Below are positions 12,391-24,026 of a stretch of DNA of 64,000 bases, piece by piece. The position numbers and the translations under genes are program-made. This DNA comes from Pardosa pseudoannulata (taxonomy: Eukaryota; Arthropoda; Arachnida; Araneae; Lycosidae): NCBI GenBank assembly GCA_032207245.1, contig CM063506.1, forward strand, positions 22,706,175-22,770,174. Direction: 5' to 3'. How positions within the stretch are numbered: the stretch's first letter is position 1; every line of letters starts with the position of its first letter. The notes below the pieces were generated by a model, which was not told where the DNA came from, did not search any database, and saw only the letters and a list, made by a program, of their open reading frames with translations.

Positions 12391-13310
12391 TTCTAATCCC
12401 ATTAGTGGCATGGATATTTGTAGACAGTCAAAACTGCTTTTAAGCAGTAACTCTCACTCTCATTTGCCGTTCTGTAGCAAAATAGTAGACGATAGAGCTA
12501 CGAATCATCCAAACAATCAAGCTAGGCACAAAGAAAAGTATATAGTGCAGTAGATTTTTGTTTTGGTCTAGAGAAGGCTGTAGAAAAGAATGTTTAACCG
12601 AAAATAACACTATCGAAACAAAATTCGCTTTTTCTCTGCAGCCTCCAAATGAAGTTGAAATAACTTTTCAGGGGAATTCAACCGCATAAAAAAATATATA
12701 AACGGAAAAAGAGTTCTCCTGTACTGAAACTTTCATTTCTGCTAAACTAACATTCCAAATTGAATCACTTGCCAACCTTGTCCACTTATTATTAGATTAT
12801 GGTTCGAAATGTCTAAATTTGATTCTGGAATTCGACTTTTTATTTTTTCTATATATATAAAAGGAGAACAACGATTCCACGGTATGTCGGAGGTATAAAG
12901 AAAGCTATAGAGTCACTGTAAATGCTTCAACTGCTCTAATTTCTCATTATTGTCAGTAATTTCAGCTATTTCTCCCATTTTCTACTACATTCTGATATTT
13001 TTCTACTTTTCTACTTTTTGTATAATTTTCTTATCTTTAATCAAATATATGGAGTAGCAGTAAAGATAATAGTAAGCATTCATCCATGTATTGGGTCTAA
13101 GTTATGAATTTACTAGGAATTTGAATTAGTAGGGTCTGAAACCTGCTCTGTATATGAGTGTGAGTACCACAACACTAGCTTAAATCAACTCTATTATTTT
13201 TACTTAAAATGCTTATATAGTCGCACTTGCTCTGAAAAACACTAATAGTACATTATTATAATAAATAATATAAATTATTGTAATATAGTAATTACATTAT
13301 TATAATATAA

Positions 13311-14404
13311 TCCCCCATGTAATAATAGCCTAAGTTATCTGTCCGTCTCAGTTATCATCCAATTTATGAAGCGGTTGGACCTGGAATGGATAGAGGCATC
13401 CCTTCAAAGCAAATAAAGTTTATCTTCTCCTGAACAGTCGATCCGATTCTAAAATAAATTGGTATAAATATGCTCCATATCACAGCAAAAAATACTGTCG
13501 TTTTTAAAATTTCGAAATCCAACCCTTCCCCCATTTTCGAGAGTTTAATGCCATTATTTCAAGTCCTATTTTCCCCGGTTAAGAGCAGGCGATTAAATTT
13601 ATCCATTTATCACTTAATAAATAGGTAAAATTAACAATTTTTTTCTAGCATTGTGACGTCATTCCTTTAAACATCTCATTTAATCATTTCATATTTTAAA
13701 CTATTTAAATATCGTCTACACTATTTTAATATCTTTTATCACTGAACTTAGATATTACGTAAATGATTTTCTTTTATATTTGGCTTAAATAATAGATTAG
13801 GTACATATGTGATAGTTTTAAATTGAATCATCGATTATTTTTTGTTGCAATGAAAATTTTATCACTGGTATTAACAATAAATTCTTTTCATATAAGTCTA
13901 GGTTTGGTTTGGTTTGGAGCGCTACGGTCTACTGTTTTCCACACGAGGGCTAATGAGACCGGGGCCTACAGCTTAAAGCCGATTCCGAACGGCTACGAAC
14001 AACCATGCCATAGTGGGATTCGAACCCACGAACTCTGGTACCGAAGGTCAGCAGTCTAATCAATCGGCCAGCGTTCGGCCATATAAGTCTAGGAGTCTAT
14101 TTCATGGACTAATAAATATCTAACTTTTAATTTATATATATTTGGAAATTAAGAAGTTTTTTCTTTCGTGTGTTTGTTTATTACACGTAACCACAATGTT
14201 TGACTAAATGAATTCAATGTGATGCTAAACTGAAGTCACAGGATCGGGAGATTCTAGAGAAGTATGACGATAAATAAATTATGGAGAGTGAACCCGATAA
14301 TTCTTAGTCAAGAAACAAACAATTTTTTACTTGCCTCATTGGGTACTTAATTTTGGAATATTAAAAATTTTACTAATCCCGTCATATGATGGGCTATATG
14401 CTAG
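13311..14404 (+). mobile_element. Non-autonomous Helitron containing a SINE (1,094 bp)
   Basis: Starts TCCCCCATGTAATAATAGCC after A and ends with hairpin CCCGTCATATGATGGG, then CTATATG, then CTAG, before T. It is interrupted by the SINE at 13903-14079. No helicase coding is seen. The copy B counterpart is 39298-40383. Confidence 0.85.
13903..14079 (-). mobile_element. tRNA-derived SINE inside a Helitron
   Basis: Minus-strand SINE with A-box region TGGCCGATTGATTAG and B-box GGTTCGAATCC, ending in a CCAAA repeat tail (seen on the plus strand as GGTTTGGTTTGG). Perfect 14-bp target duplication CATATAAGTCTAGG at 13889-13902 and 14080-14093. It sits within the Helitron at 13311-14404, so the SINE is the younger of the two. 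It is also present in copy B. Confidence 0.9.
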
Positions 14405-14891
14405 TAATATTAATAGTGCAACATTATTACTAGAATATTGTGTTGTAAACAAAATTAACTTTTAATTAAATATACCAGTTTAAACAGGATATTTTTGAAA
14501 ATATTTGACAGGAAATATTTTCTATCATATTATGATAACTACAAATAAATAAAAGTTTCGTCTGTATTCAAATCTAAAAAGAAATATTGTTTCGTTGTAC
14601 CTTTGACGTTCCTGGGGGAATCCTAACAATTGCGAAAAATTTAGATGTTCAGATTTCAACGGAAATAGCCATTTTGGTCCTGCATGAATCCATTTTTGTA
14701 GACTTCAGATCTTAGTCTATAGTTTTCTCAAAATTTTTGTAATTCTTTTTATTAAAGTGACAAATGACAAGAGGGAACCTTTAAGATCAGGGTACAGATG
14801 CGATATTTACATTCCGGCTTTTGTCGCCAAATTCAGCGGTTTTTTGCTGCTTAACCTTTTGTTGCTTAAATTTTTACGTAATCCTATATAA
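14405..14891. other. Spacer between two Helitrons
   Basis: Nothing coding recognised. The right end (from about 14840) is a partial unit of the 78-bp minisatellite seen at 16184-16411: it shares TTTTGTTGCTTAAATTTTTA and CGTAATCCTATATAA. Confidence 0.5.
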
Positions 14892-16181
14892 CTAGCATAT
14901 AGCCATCATATGACGGGATCAGTAAAATTTTTAATTTTTCAGAATTGTAAAGAACCCTATGAGGCAGATAAAAAAAATTGTTTTTTTGGTTGAGAATTAC
15001 CTTTCAACAAAAATAATCGATTAAAATTATCACATATGTACTTAATCTATTATTTAAGTCAAATAAAAAAGAAAATTATTTATGTAATATCTAAGTTTAG
15101 TGATAAAACGTATGGAAATAATGCAGAAAATGTTTAAATAATTTTAAATAAGAAATGATTAAATGAGATGGTTAAAGGAATGACGTCATAAGGCTAGAAA
15201 AAAAATTGTTATTTTTACCTATTTATTATGTGATAAATTGGCAAATTTAATTGCTTTCTCTTAAAATGGGGCTTTATATAATGGCATTAAATGCTCGAAA
15301 AGGGGACGGAGTGGATTTCGAACGTGTTAAAGAGGACAGTATTTTTCGCTGTGATACGAAGCTTATTCATGCCAATTTACTTCAGAATCGGATCTATAGT
15401 TTAGTAAAAGATAAACTTTACTCGCTTTGAATTTTGTAAACCCTAACTCATCAAAAATCCAATATGGATGCTGTATCCATTCCAGGTCCAACAGCTTCAT
15501 AACTTCGTGGACAGACGGACAGATAACTTAGGCTATTATTACATTACGAGAAGAAAGTTTAAGGATACACAACATGAAACGTTTATGTGGCAAGGGACAT
15601 TCGTAAAGCAATACGTGAATTTAATAAAATAAAAATAATAAAAATTATAAAAAGTTGAAAAAATAGTAAAAATAGTAAAAATTTATTTTAAAAATAATAA
15701 AACAACCTTTAAAATAACAAAATAACTTTTGGAATAAAAATTTAAAAGAAAAAGCAGAAAATATTAAATTTATTAGACATTTAAAAAAATTGGTTTATCG
15801 GATATAGAACCATAGACCCGAGAAGTACAACAATCAATTGGGCGGACATTCTACCAAACGTACAACGCCTTCATGTTGTGTGCGAATTAATTATAGTATA
15901 TAAAGGTTAAAGTAGAAATAGTCCAGAAATTTAAACATTGCTCTCTGTTTTTGCCATTTTATCAAGAATGAATTTTGTATAGAATAAGAGGAAGGATAAG
16001 GCTTGAAATAATAGCATTAAACGCTCGAAAAGGGGGGGGATGGGGTGGACTTCGAACTCGCTTTTTCAATTTTGCTAACCCTAACTCATGAAAAATCCAA
16101 TATGGATGTCTGTATCCATTCCAGGTACAACCGCTTCAGAAATTCGCGGACAGACAACTTAGGCTATTATTATATAGGGGA
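14892..16181 (-). mobile_element. Helitron inserted in a minisatellite unit (1,290 bp)
   Basis: CTAG at 14892-14895 with the CATATGACGGG hairpin arm beside it marks the minus-strand 3' end. The 5' TC end lies at 16180-16181 (plus strand TATATAGGGGA), followed by T. The flanks join as CTATATAA / TTGGTACCC, which matches the intact unit junction CTATATAACTGGTACCC at 16252-16268, giving an internal empty-site proof. The interior has two related Helitron-like blocks (to about 15545, and 16000-16181) around an A-rich middle, suggesting an earlier internal duplication or a nested copy. Confidence 0.78.
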
Positions 16182-16183
16182 TT

Positions 16184-16411
16184 GGTACCCAACTACCTTA
16201 AAGAGCATAACAGTTGATGATCTTTGTCTTTTGTTGCTTAAAGTACGTAATTCTATATAACTGGTACCCAACCACCTTAAAGAGCATAACAGTTAACGAT
16301 CTTTGTTGTTGCTTAAATTTTTACGTAATTCTATATAGCTGATACCCAACTACCTTAAAGAGCATAACAGTTGATGATCTTTGTCTTTTGTTGCTTAAAC
16401 TTTTACGTAAT
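16184..16411. repeat. 78-bp minisatellite, about three units
   Basis: Units start at 16184, 16262 and 16340, each beginning TGGTACCCAACTACC (the third TGATACCC) and running through AAAGAGCATAACAGTT, GATCTTTGT, TTGTTGCTTAAA and TACGTAATTCTATATA. The last unit ends at TACGTAATC. The same array is at 42482-42711. Confidence 0.9.
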
Positions 16412-17377
16412 CAGCGCGATAACTTATCAGTCCCGCTAAAAAAACAACAAAAACAGGGAAAGTTTGAATTATTTCCTTTTTCTGCCCTTAGATTTTAATT
16501 TACTCAACTTTGAATCTTTTAGAGAGCGTATTTATTTATTTCTCTACATCTAATATCCTATAATTAAAATAAGTTGCTAGTTTCGTTCACTTAAAATGAC
16601 TTTTATAGCCGTGGGAACAAATATATTTTCATTTAACCAAAAAAAAGTTTACTACAGATGTAGAATAACTCATTATGAACAGAGGTAATACCACTAATAT
16701 GAAAGTTCGAAATCCTTCGACAGAAATCAGACCCTTTTATTAAAACTTTTATTTTTCGAAATAGATTATTACAACTTTTGAAATTAAAAAGAAATTCCAG
16801 TTTCTTTAATTTTTTCCGAGTAAATAATAACATATTAAAAATCAAAGTTTTGAATTTGGACGATCAAGAGGCAATGTAATAATAAAATTCTATTAAATTA
16901 AAATCCTCAGTTAAGTATTTTCTGTTTTCCATTGAAAATCTAGATTCCCTATTAATAATTTCTAAAACACATTTTTCATAATAATAGCAGCGTACACTCA
17001 TTTCCAGGCACCTTGAATTTAGAACGCAGACCCGTTGATTCATTTTTCCCGCGCATTTTGACGTACTATATCTTCTAGTATAAATTAGAAGTAATTAAAG
17101 TGAAGTGATTGGTTACCGGAATGACATCATTCCTGGAGTCCCTCCCCTTTCAAAAGTTAATAAAAGGCTTAGCACACAGATTTCGTGGCTTTTCCTTTGA
17201 GATCACGATGTAATATATCACAAAATATTTCCCTTGTTGCGTTTTTCCATACGGCGATTTGTGCTTTATCTGGTGTTCTAAATAAAAGATGTTTTTGTAA
17301 GTGACCGTCTGCATCAATATACTCGGGTATTACATTCTACGGTATTTTTAAATTATGTAGACGTTATATATAAGTTA

Positions 17378-17381
<4 letters not shown>
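16412..17381. other. Unannotated AT-rich DNA
   Basis: No recognised gene. A 70-aa minus-strand ORF (16633-16845) is retained in copy B (42932-43144) with few changes, but it is lysine/phenylalanine-rich, matches no family I know, and low overall divergence explains its survival. I do not call it a gene. Confidence 0.4.

Positions 17382-17417
<36 letters not shown>
17382..17417. repeat. (AT)n microsatellite
   Basis: About 18 AT units. The matching place in copy B (about 43681-43700) has only a short ATATATAT, so the tract length changed after the copies separated. Confidence 0.9.
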
Positions 17418-17427
<10 letters not shown>

Positions 17428-18060
17428 GTATTTCTGTATGTTGAAATGTCATATCAACATACCGTAAGTTGCTATTTATATTTTTGCATATGTTCTCTTC
17501 ATTGAAATCTTCAAAAGCAATTATTTTAGTTAAATATGCGTTACTATTATAACGTCATTCAGGTGTCTATGTGGAGAAAGCACTTGTCAGACGCTCAACC
17601 TCAAGACATCCGTATTTTTATTTACATCACTACACACAATATACATGTAAAAAACATATAAATCTACACAAACGAAACGAATCGACTCATCACTTCTCCC
17701 TAGAAACGCGCATTCTCTCTCGAGTCAACATCAATCCACTCACTTCACTTCGTTTTCACTTTAGTAGTAATTCAGGGAGGAAAGAAAAAGTAGATGTTAC
17801 ACTATATATTACCTGAAAAAACTTTTTTTTCAATGCAGCAGGCGATACAGACATTATCCTAACGCCCTTAACAAGGCTGTGAATCTGTTACTCATTTAGC
17901 AACACTCGAAGAGCACTTGAGCTTAAGGTATGCTACGCAGGCAAGTAACATCACCCCTGCTGGGTTCTAGTAATTTAGGAGTAGGGACCAAGCAGAAGAC
18001 CCTCAGGCCTGGCCTGCCACCCCCGGAGGTATCGTTTGAGAACTTTATCTGAAATATTTG
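17418..18060. other. Unannotated DNA before a LINE 3' end
   Basis: No family recognised. An 81-aa ORF at 17571-17816 is not convincing. The block 17830-18050 is GC-richer and conserved in copy B (about 44110-44335); its function is unknown. Confidence 0.35.
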
Positions 18061-18597
18061 TCTTCTTCAGTGGCATGACAGCCCAGGATGGGCCCTGGCC
18101 TTTTCAATAAGCTTTTTCCAAGACATCCTTCTGGAGGTCAAATTCTTCCAGTTTTTTACTTTAAGTACCTGAAGGTCTCTTTCCAGGCAGGCTGTCCATC
18201 TCAAGGCTGGGTCTTCCTCGTCTTCGCGTTGCTTTAGGTTTTGCATCGAAGACCCTATTCGTTGTTCGGTCATTGTCCATTCTGATTAGATGGCCTTTCC
18301 ACTTTATTCTTTGCAATTAGATGAAATTTGTTATGTCAGGGGTTCATTATATAAATTATATAGTTCTAAACTTGATCTCTTGAGCCATATATTATTTTTT
18401 TTGTATTCCTCCAAATATACTTCTAAGGATTTTTCTTTCAAAGGTCGCCAGTATCTTTTCATCTGACAAAGTTGTTGCCCAGGTTTCACATGCATAAGTT
18501 AAAACTGATCTTATTAGACATTTGTAAAGTAAAATTTCTGTTTTCCTTTTTATTAATTTTGGTTTTATATAAAACATTTATTTGCCATCATAACTCT

Positions 18598-19217
18598 TGT
18601 AACGGCACCCTCCACTCCAGGGCTCCACTAACACCCTGTGCTGTGGCGCTATACTTGCGTGGGACCTGCCCTCCTACTTTACTGGGGCAGATATGTTCGT
18701 TGACTGTCGCTGGGATGCATAACCCAAAATAAAGCTCAAAAGGCTTAGACAGACAATACAAATTTTATTTAAAAGAATTATGAAACATTAGAGTAAATAC
18801 AAAATGTATTTACTCTACAAAATGTCATATTTAGAACCTCGGCTCCTGGATGAATCAGAAAGAATAAACCGGAGCATATTTTTAAGTCCAAACGTAAAAA
18901 CCGTTGTCATGGTTTCTCACATCAAACCGAGAGATATCTCCAAGTCGCAGGCCCGAATCCAACCCTAATGCTCTCTTACAGATCTTCTCTTCCTTTCCTA
19001 GGGGGAGTCAGCTCCTCCGAAACTTGATTCCTTCCCAAAAGAGAAAATCCTCCCTTTCAGATACACTGCAAAAACAGATCAGCGACACATCCCAAAAAAC
19101 CATTATCAGCCCCCTTTAGCCGTCCGGCACCTATTTCCCCCAGGAACGCCAGGTGGAAGAGTCAATGGGGCGATATCATGAAGGACACACATGAGTCGTG
19201 GGTGCAAATTCCTTACA
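18598..19217. mobile_element. Solo LTR of an LTR retrotransposon (620 bp)
   Basis: Begins TGTAACGGCACCC and ends TTCCTTACA, so the ends are TG...CA with short inverted TGTAA(C/G)G. Flanked by 5-bp ACTCT at 18593-18597; the right duplication is decayed here (ACTTC 19218-19222) but exact in copy B (ACTCT 44866-44870 and 45817-45821). It carries AATAAA words on both strands, so orientation is uncertain. There is no gag/pol, consistent with LTR-LTR recombination. It interrupts the LINE ORF just after ITEIHK. Confidence 0.75.
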
Positions 19218-19284
19218 ACTTCCTTGTGGATCTCTGTTATAACATCATTTTTGTTGTTTACCTCAGATCCTAAATAAGTGAAGC

Positions 19285-19908
19285 CAGGGCCGTAGGCAAG
19301 GGGAGAGATTTAGGGGACTCGTCCCCCTCCGAAATTCTAAAATACCGTTTTGTGAAAAGAAAATGAACCACGTGTGTGTGTCATCTGCCTAGCTGTGCAT
19401 AGACAAAAGTAGGCTTAGAACAGTGACATTGAGTTAAGGAGTAGGTGCAAATTGGATTCGGCTTCTAAGAACAGATTGGCTAGAACTTTTGACAAGTCAT
19501 CACAATATTGTTGCACAATTGGAAGAAATTGTGGAAATTTTTTAGCGAATTTTTTTTAAAGGCATATTTTATAATATAAAGTAAAAATTTGAACCTTTTC
19601 ATTTTCTTCCAAAAATATTCTTTTTCTTTAGTTATACTTCTATTTTAAAAATTAGAATTTAATACCATGTTAGTTTATATATTTTCAATGTTAATTTTAC
19701 TGTTAATTCATTGTGTAGTTACTACATGACTCATTCAAGGCTATAAATTTGTTCATTATATCATTTTTAATCATTTTGATATTTTAAAATCCCATTGTAT
19801 TATGATACTCATTAGGAGTATACATACATAAGAAAACCTGTAGTTTTATTGAAGTATCCCTCATTAACACAATGTCCCCCTCCGAAAATATTTCTGGCTA
19901 CGGCTCTG
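19285..19908. mobile_element. hAT-type MITE inside the LINE (624 bp)
   Basis: Left end CAGGGCCGTAGGCA, right end on the minus strand CAGAGCCGTAGCCAG. The 8-bp target duplication is exact in copy B (GGTGAAGC 45876-45883 and 46499-46506) and slightly mutated here. Eight-base duplications with CAGGG...-type ends indicate the hAT superfamily. No transposase coding. It lies between the CF and TYLGS codons of the LINE. Confidence 0.8.
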
Positions 19909-20197
19909 GGTGAAAGCAATCAACCACCTCAAATTTATATCCTTCCATTTCTAGATGTTCACTTACGTACCCAGCTTTTGTGCATGGCATATATTTTGTC
20001 TTATTTTCATTTACTCTAAGGCCCATCTTAAGAGCATCTTTCTCTAGAGATAGAAAGGACTGCGCTAATGCTGCGACTGAAAATTTTATACACTGAAAAA
20101 AAAATTTTTTTTGAAATGTTTGTGACGCTCTCAATGCTAAGGTATCAGCCTCCGCTCTGGCTACTGCATCAGCCCGGGCATAAAGAAAAATTACCAT

Positions 20198-20608
20198 CTC
20201 TTAAACATTTACTTTTTAAAATATATTATTTCAATTTATTTTAAAAACTACTCAGATCATCTAAAACTACAATAAACGCAATTGTTTAGAATGAAACATG
20301 TAACATAACAAAAAATAAATCAGAAGTACAAGAACAGAAAAAATCAAATAAGAGATACTTGTTCCTACCAGAAACTGTTAATCACAAACATTTTTCCCAT
20401 TTTTAATACTAATATAATTGAATATATTATTGAACAATTAACAGAAGTATATGAACATCTGCTGCTGTTTTAATTGTTATTTGTGTAAGGCTGACCACCT
20501 AACCGGACATATGCTTTGCACCCCAGGACCCTTGGTCTTGGAAACGGAGACTGGCATGGTTGGCCTGGCCCCCTAGGAGCTGTTGCGCAAAGGATTTTAA
20601 TTTTTAGA
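20198..20608. other. Unannotated DNA between LINE and Helitron
   Basis: No gene recognised. It is conserved in copy B at about 46806-47205. A GC-richer block (20490-20590) repeats there with small changes. Confidence 0.35.
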
Positions 20609-20850
20609 TCTATATATATATAAATGAATTTGTGTTTATCTGTACTCGAAAGACTCAAAAACCATACATACAATCGCCGGGAAAATTTGGGAAATTATTA
20701 GGTAAATCCCTAGGAAGGGTTTTGTAAATTTTTAACGTTCGAAATCCATTCCTTCCCCCTTTTTCGAGCATTTTATGTCATTATTCCAAGCATTATTTTC
20801 CCCGGTTAAACGCAAACGATTAAGTTTTTAATTTATCGCATCATAACTAA

Positions 20851-21686
20851 GGGCCATATTCACCAAAATCAGGGTATCCAGGATCAAAGAGCGGATCAGG
20901 GAATCGGTAGATCAGCGATCACACGCCATTAACTGTGACTTAAACTGGTGTCATATGCACCATGAGTGGATTCCCTGATCTATAGATTAATTATTGCAAA
21001 TATGTAAGCGATGTTTTGATTGGTCAATAAACGAGATTCTCCGGGGATAGTTCTCATGCTAAGTTGATTTACATATTTACTCAACCAGACATAAATATCG
21101 TTTGAGGAAATTATAAATTTAGTCAAGGATCTGTAGTTTTACTGATATTTGCTCACGAAATAAGAATGGAAGAATATAAAAGGAAGAATTTTGATGAAAC
21201 CGAGGCAGAATCTTTTCTGAAAAATCTGGAAAGATCCAGTAGCAAAATACCTTGATGCTAACAAAAATTTTTCAGCAGAAGATAGAGCATTATTCTTTTC
21301 CGAAGGAGCTGAAATCGTGTCATCTAGCATTCGAATTAATGATTCAGCTGTATATTTATTAAAACGATAACGCGACCGAAAGTCCACATCATCCAAACAA
21401 TCCAAATCATTTGTTCTATCTGGATGCACAAATCTTTTCCTGCGGTTTTCTGTTATTTGTAAAACTTCGAAATCTTCTAAATCTGAAAATATATCCGCCA
21501 TGTTTGTTTTCAACGCAGAGCGCATGCGTAAAATGTAGTATCCGTGGATTAGGCAATTAATCCTCCAAATTCGGGGGATCAGAAACGGGATTAAAATGAG
21601 CTGAAAGCCGCGGATTCTCGTTGAAGAATACGAAAATGCTGATTCGCGGTTAGATATGAGTATTAAAATCGTGGTGAATATGGCCC
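20851..21686 (-). mobile_element. Harbinger (PIF) element, copy A only (836 bp)
   Basis: Terminal inverted repeats GGGCCATATTCACCA (left) and its complement at the right end (TGGTGAATATGGCCC with one flanking change), with a TAA target duplication at 20848-20850 and 21687-21689. Copy B has the precise empty site, a single TAA at 47493-47495. A 3-bp TWA duplication and a HARBI1-like ORF inside identify the PIF/Harbinger superfamily. It is internally deleted and so non-autonomous. Confidence 0.9.
21139..21501 (-). pseudogene. Truncated Harbinger (HARBI1-like) transposase, N-terminal part
   Basis: The plausible start is the ATG at 21501, giving MADIFSDLEDFEVLQI; an ORF extends farther upstream but only through the terminal repeat. 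It contains the block DVDFRSRYRFNKYTAESLI, then ALSSAEKFLLASRYFATGSF, which is the N-terminal signature of Harbinger nucleases, the DDE enzymes that cut and join the element ends. After GSFQ the similarity stops and a short unrelated tail runs to the stop at 21139, as expected of an internal deletion. The DDE catalytic region is absent, so this cannot be an active transposase. Family proteins are usually around 350-400 aa; this has about 120. Confidence 0.8.
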
Positions 21687-21950
21687 TAAGTGAAAGAAGC
21701 AATATTTCTAGCAATGTGACGTCATCCCAAGTAAGTGTTTTAAACGCAGTTTTCCTCGGTTAAAAGCATGAGATTAAAATTTTCAATTTATCACATAATA
21801 AATAGGTGAAAACGATATTTTGTTTTATCATTATGACGTCATTCCTTTAAATATCTCATTTATTCATTTCTCATTTTATATTATTTAAACATCGACTGCG
21901 TAGTATCAATTCGATTTGAACTGGAAATTTAGGTATAAAGGGATTAACTT

Positions 21951-23211
21951 TCATTTCTATGGGACGCAAATTATAGCATTTTTTTTATAAGAACTAATTT
22001 TGAAATTAATTCTTGGTTAATTTTTACCTTACAATGAAATGTTTATCAACAATATTCTAACAACTAAAAGTACAAATTTCAGTGACTCTCATGGGTAAAT
22101 AAAAAGCTATCATTTTATATAGTTATCTGCATATTCATATGGTTGTCAATATGAATGTGTGTTTCTGTTTCATACAAAACCACGTGGTTTGTCATAAATT
22201 TCCTTAATTTTGGACAACATTTATTAATACTGTTGATGTCGAAACCTCTGCTTCCTATTCTACCACCTAATATGGCAAGATCTATTAACGTTGCTAATCA
22301 ACGTACAGTAATAATACAGTAATGTAATTATATAATAAAAATAAAATAAAAATACAAGAAGCCTCATGTAATAAATATGAATGGTCGAGGAGAGTGCAAA
22401 TTATACAAAATCAGCATGTTTAGAAGAAATTATCACTAAAACGGTAAAAATCAAGTGCAAACGAAATTTTTTTTCTATTTTTCTGTAGCATTATTCTTCT
22501 TATTTTTTTTTACTCTACATTTGAATTAAACTTTTTACTGTGATCAATTTTACTGTTTACCATTCAAAGAATTTTTGGATAAATTATTAGTTTAACTTCC
22601 ATGTGAATGAATTTCACGTTTAGGTTTTAAAGGGATTAACGTTTAAAACCTAATTATGAAATTATATATTTTTTTTTAATTTAACAATTACTAATATTTC
22701 TTCTCACACAGAAATCTAAGAAGGGAACCTGAAAAGTTTTAGGTTTTAAATCAATGAAAGATGATTCACAATCTGATTAATTTTATTTAATTTCCCTTAA
22801 ACATTTGATTCATAACACAGACATTTAGGTGTGCTGGCGCCATCTACCGATCATTAAACAAAAGAAAATTGATTTGATTAGTTCTTAGGTTTAAATGTTG
22901 TACTTTTAATAATATAATTAAACTTTCTTCCTTGCTTACTCTTAATTTTTCTACTTTTTATATAAAAATAACATCAATCCTGCCATAGATAAAATGAGCT
23001 TTCAGTGATATTTATAAAGAATTAAAAATCAAATTACTTAACATTTATTTGAATTTGTTACATGAAGTCACTATAACATTTAAGAAAAAAATATTTAATT
23101 ATTTATTTAATTTAAAAAATTTTTTTCTATATTAAATTCCCTACGAATAATGTATATTTTACATTTGTAATAAATGATATATGCAAGAAATTTTTGGAAT
23201 ACTCTACTAAA
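21951..23211. other. Unannotated AT-rich DNA
   Basis: No ORF or element ends recognised. It is closely conserved in copy B (about 47690-49004). Confidence 0.4.
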
Positions 23212-24026
23212 CTAGCATATAGCCCGTTATATGATTGAATCAGTAAAATTTTTAATTTCCCAGAATTGTAAAGTACCCTATTAGGCATTTTATAAAAACA
23301 TAGTTTGTTTTTTAGATGAGAATTATTTGGTACACGCTCAAAAATTAGTTTATCTTCATACTCCTCTAAAGTCTCCCGATACTGTGAATGCAGTTTAGAA
23401 TCACGTCGAATTCATTTAGAAAAATAATTCAAAGTTTTCTTAGATACGTTAGTAAGTTCTGCCCAATTTTTTGCCACAGTAATTAAGGGAAGTAAAGAAT
23501 GAAACCATCTTTTCCGCTACACCTTGGAGGTAGATAGAATTTGTTGTTCATACGGGTGATAAAATTCTCATTGTAACAAAAATAAATCGATGATTAAATT
23601 TAAAATTATCACATATGTAACTAATCTATTATTTAAGACAAATATATAGGAAATTATTTACGTATATCTAAGTTACGGTGATAAAACGTATGAAAATAAT
23701 GCAGACGATATTTAAATAATTTAAAATAAGAAATGATTAAATGAGACGACTAAGGGAATGACGTCATAATGCTAGAAAAAATGTTATTTTTACCTATGTA
23801 TTATTTGATAAATTGATAAATTTAATCACCTCTCTTAACCAGGGAAAATAAAGCTTGAAATAATGACATGAAACGCTCGAAAAAGGGGGAAGGGGTGGAT
23901 TTCGAACATTGCTAACCCTAACTCATCAAGAATCCAATATGGATGCCTCTATCCATTCCAGGTACAACCGCTTCATAAATTCGAGGACAGACGGACAGAT
24001 AACTTAGGCTATTATTATATAGAGGA
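23212..24026 (-). mobile_element. Helitron (815 bp)
   Basis: Minus-strand 3' CTAG at 23212-23215 with a decayed hairpin (CCCGTTATATGATTG); 5' end at 24025-24026 (plus strand TATATAGAGGA), between A and T. The copy B element (49005-49828) keeps the perfect CCCGTCATATGACGGG hairpin. Confidence 0.82.

Larger units (their letters stand above)
9761..13507. repeat. Tandem duplication in copy A, unit 2
   Basis: Second unit of the 3.79-kb duplication. It ends at GTTTTTAA (13507), beyond which sequence continues into the rest of the Helitron as in copy B (39490 onward). This unit is therefore the one contiguous with the ancestral right flank. The new junction (9760/9761) shows little or no microhomology. 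Confidence 0.88.
18067..20197 (-). pseudogene. LINE reverse transcriptase, split by a solo LTR and a MITE
   Basis: Minus-strand LINE remnant. From 20197: ARAEADTLALRASQ, LEKDALKMGLRVNENKTKYM, LEMEGYKFEVVDCF, then the MITE at 19285-19908. It resumes at 19284 with TYLGSEVNNKNDVITEIHK, then the solo LTR at 18598-19217, then VMMANKCF, KRKTEILLYKCLIRSVLTYA, LATFERKILRSIFGG, and after further frame changes LRWTACLERDLQVLKVKNW, RRMSWKKLIEKARAH and PGLSCH with stop near 18067. Removing both insertions together with one target duplication each restores continuity, which supports the reading. Catalytic ADD is not intact. Same superfamily as 3628-4339. In copy B the stop codon is changed (CACTGA to CACTCA). 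Confidence 0.8.
20609..21950 (+). mobile_element. Helitron 5' portion, 3' end not found, interrupted by Harbinger
   Basis: Begins TCTATATATATATAAATGAA after A, a Helitron-type 5' terminus of a second subfamily. Internal blocks resemble the Helitron at 13311 (TTCTAGCA, GTGACGTCAT, ATTATTTAAACATCG). I could not find a plus-strand hairpin-CTAG end, so the right limit is approximate. The Harbinger element 20851-21686 lies inside. In copy B the start is replaced by a ~64-bp AT tract (47206-47269). Confidence 0.55.

Noticed and set aside
13980..14076. Functional tRNA gene suggested by GGTTCGAATCC
   Set aside because: Only the A- and B-box regions are tRNA-like, the acceptor stem does not pair, and target duplications plus a tail mark it as a SINE. 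The same holds for the other copies.
16633..16845. 70-aa minus-strand ORF kept in both copies (also 42932-43144)
   Set aside because: Retention is explained by low divergence between the copies; low complexity, no known motif, no start or splice context.
17209..17806. Second solo LTR (TGTAATATATCA to GATGTTACA)
   Set aside because: No convincing target duplication or inverted ends; TG/CA words are frequent by chance.
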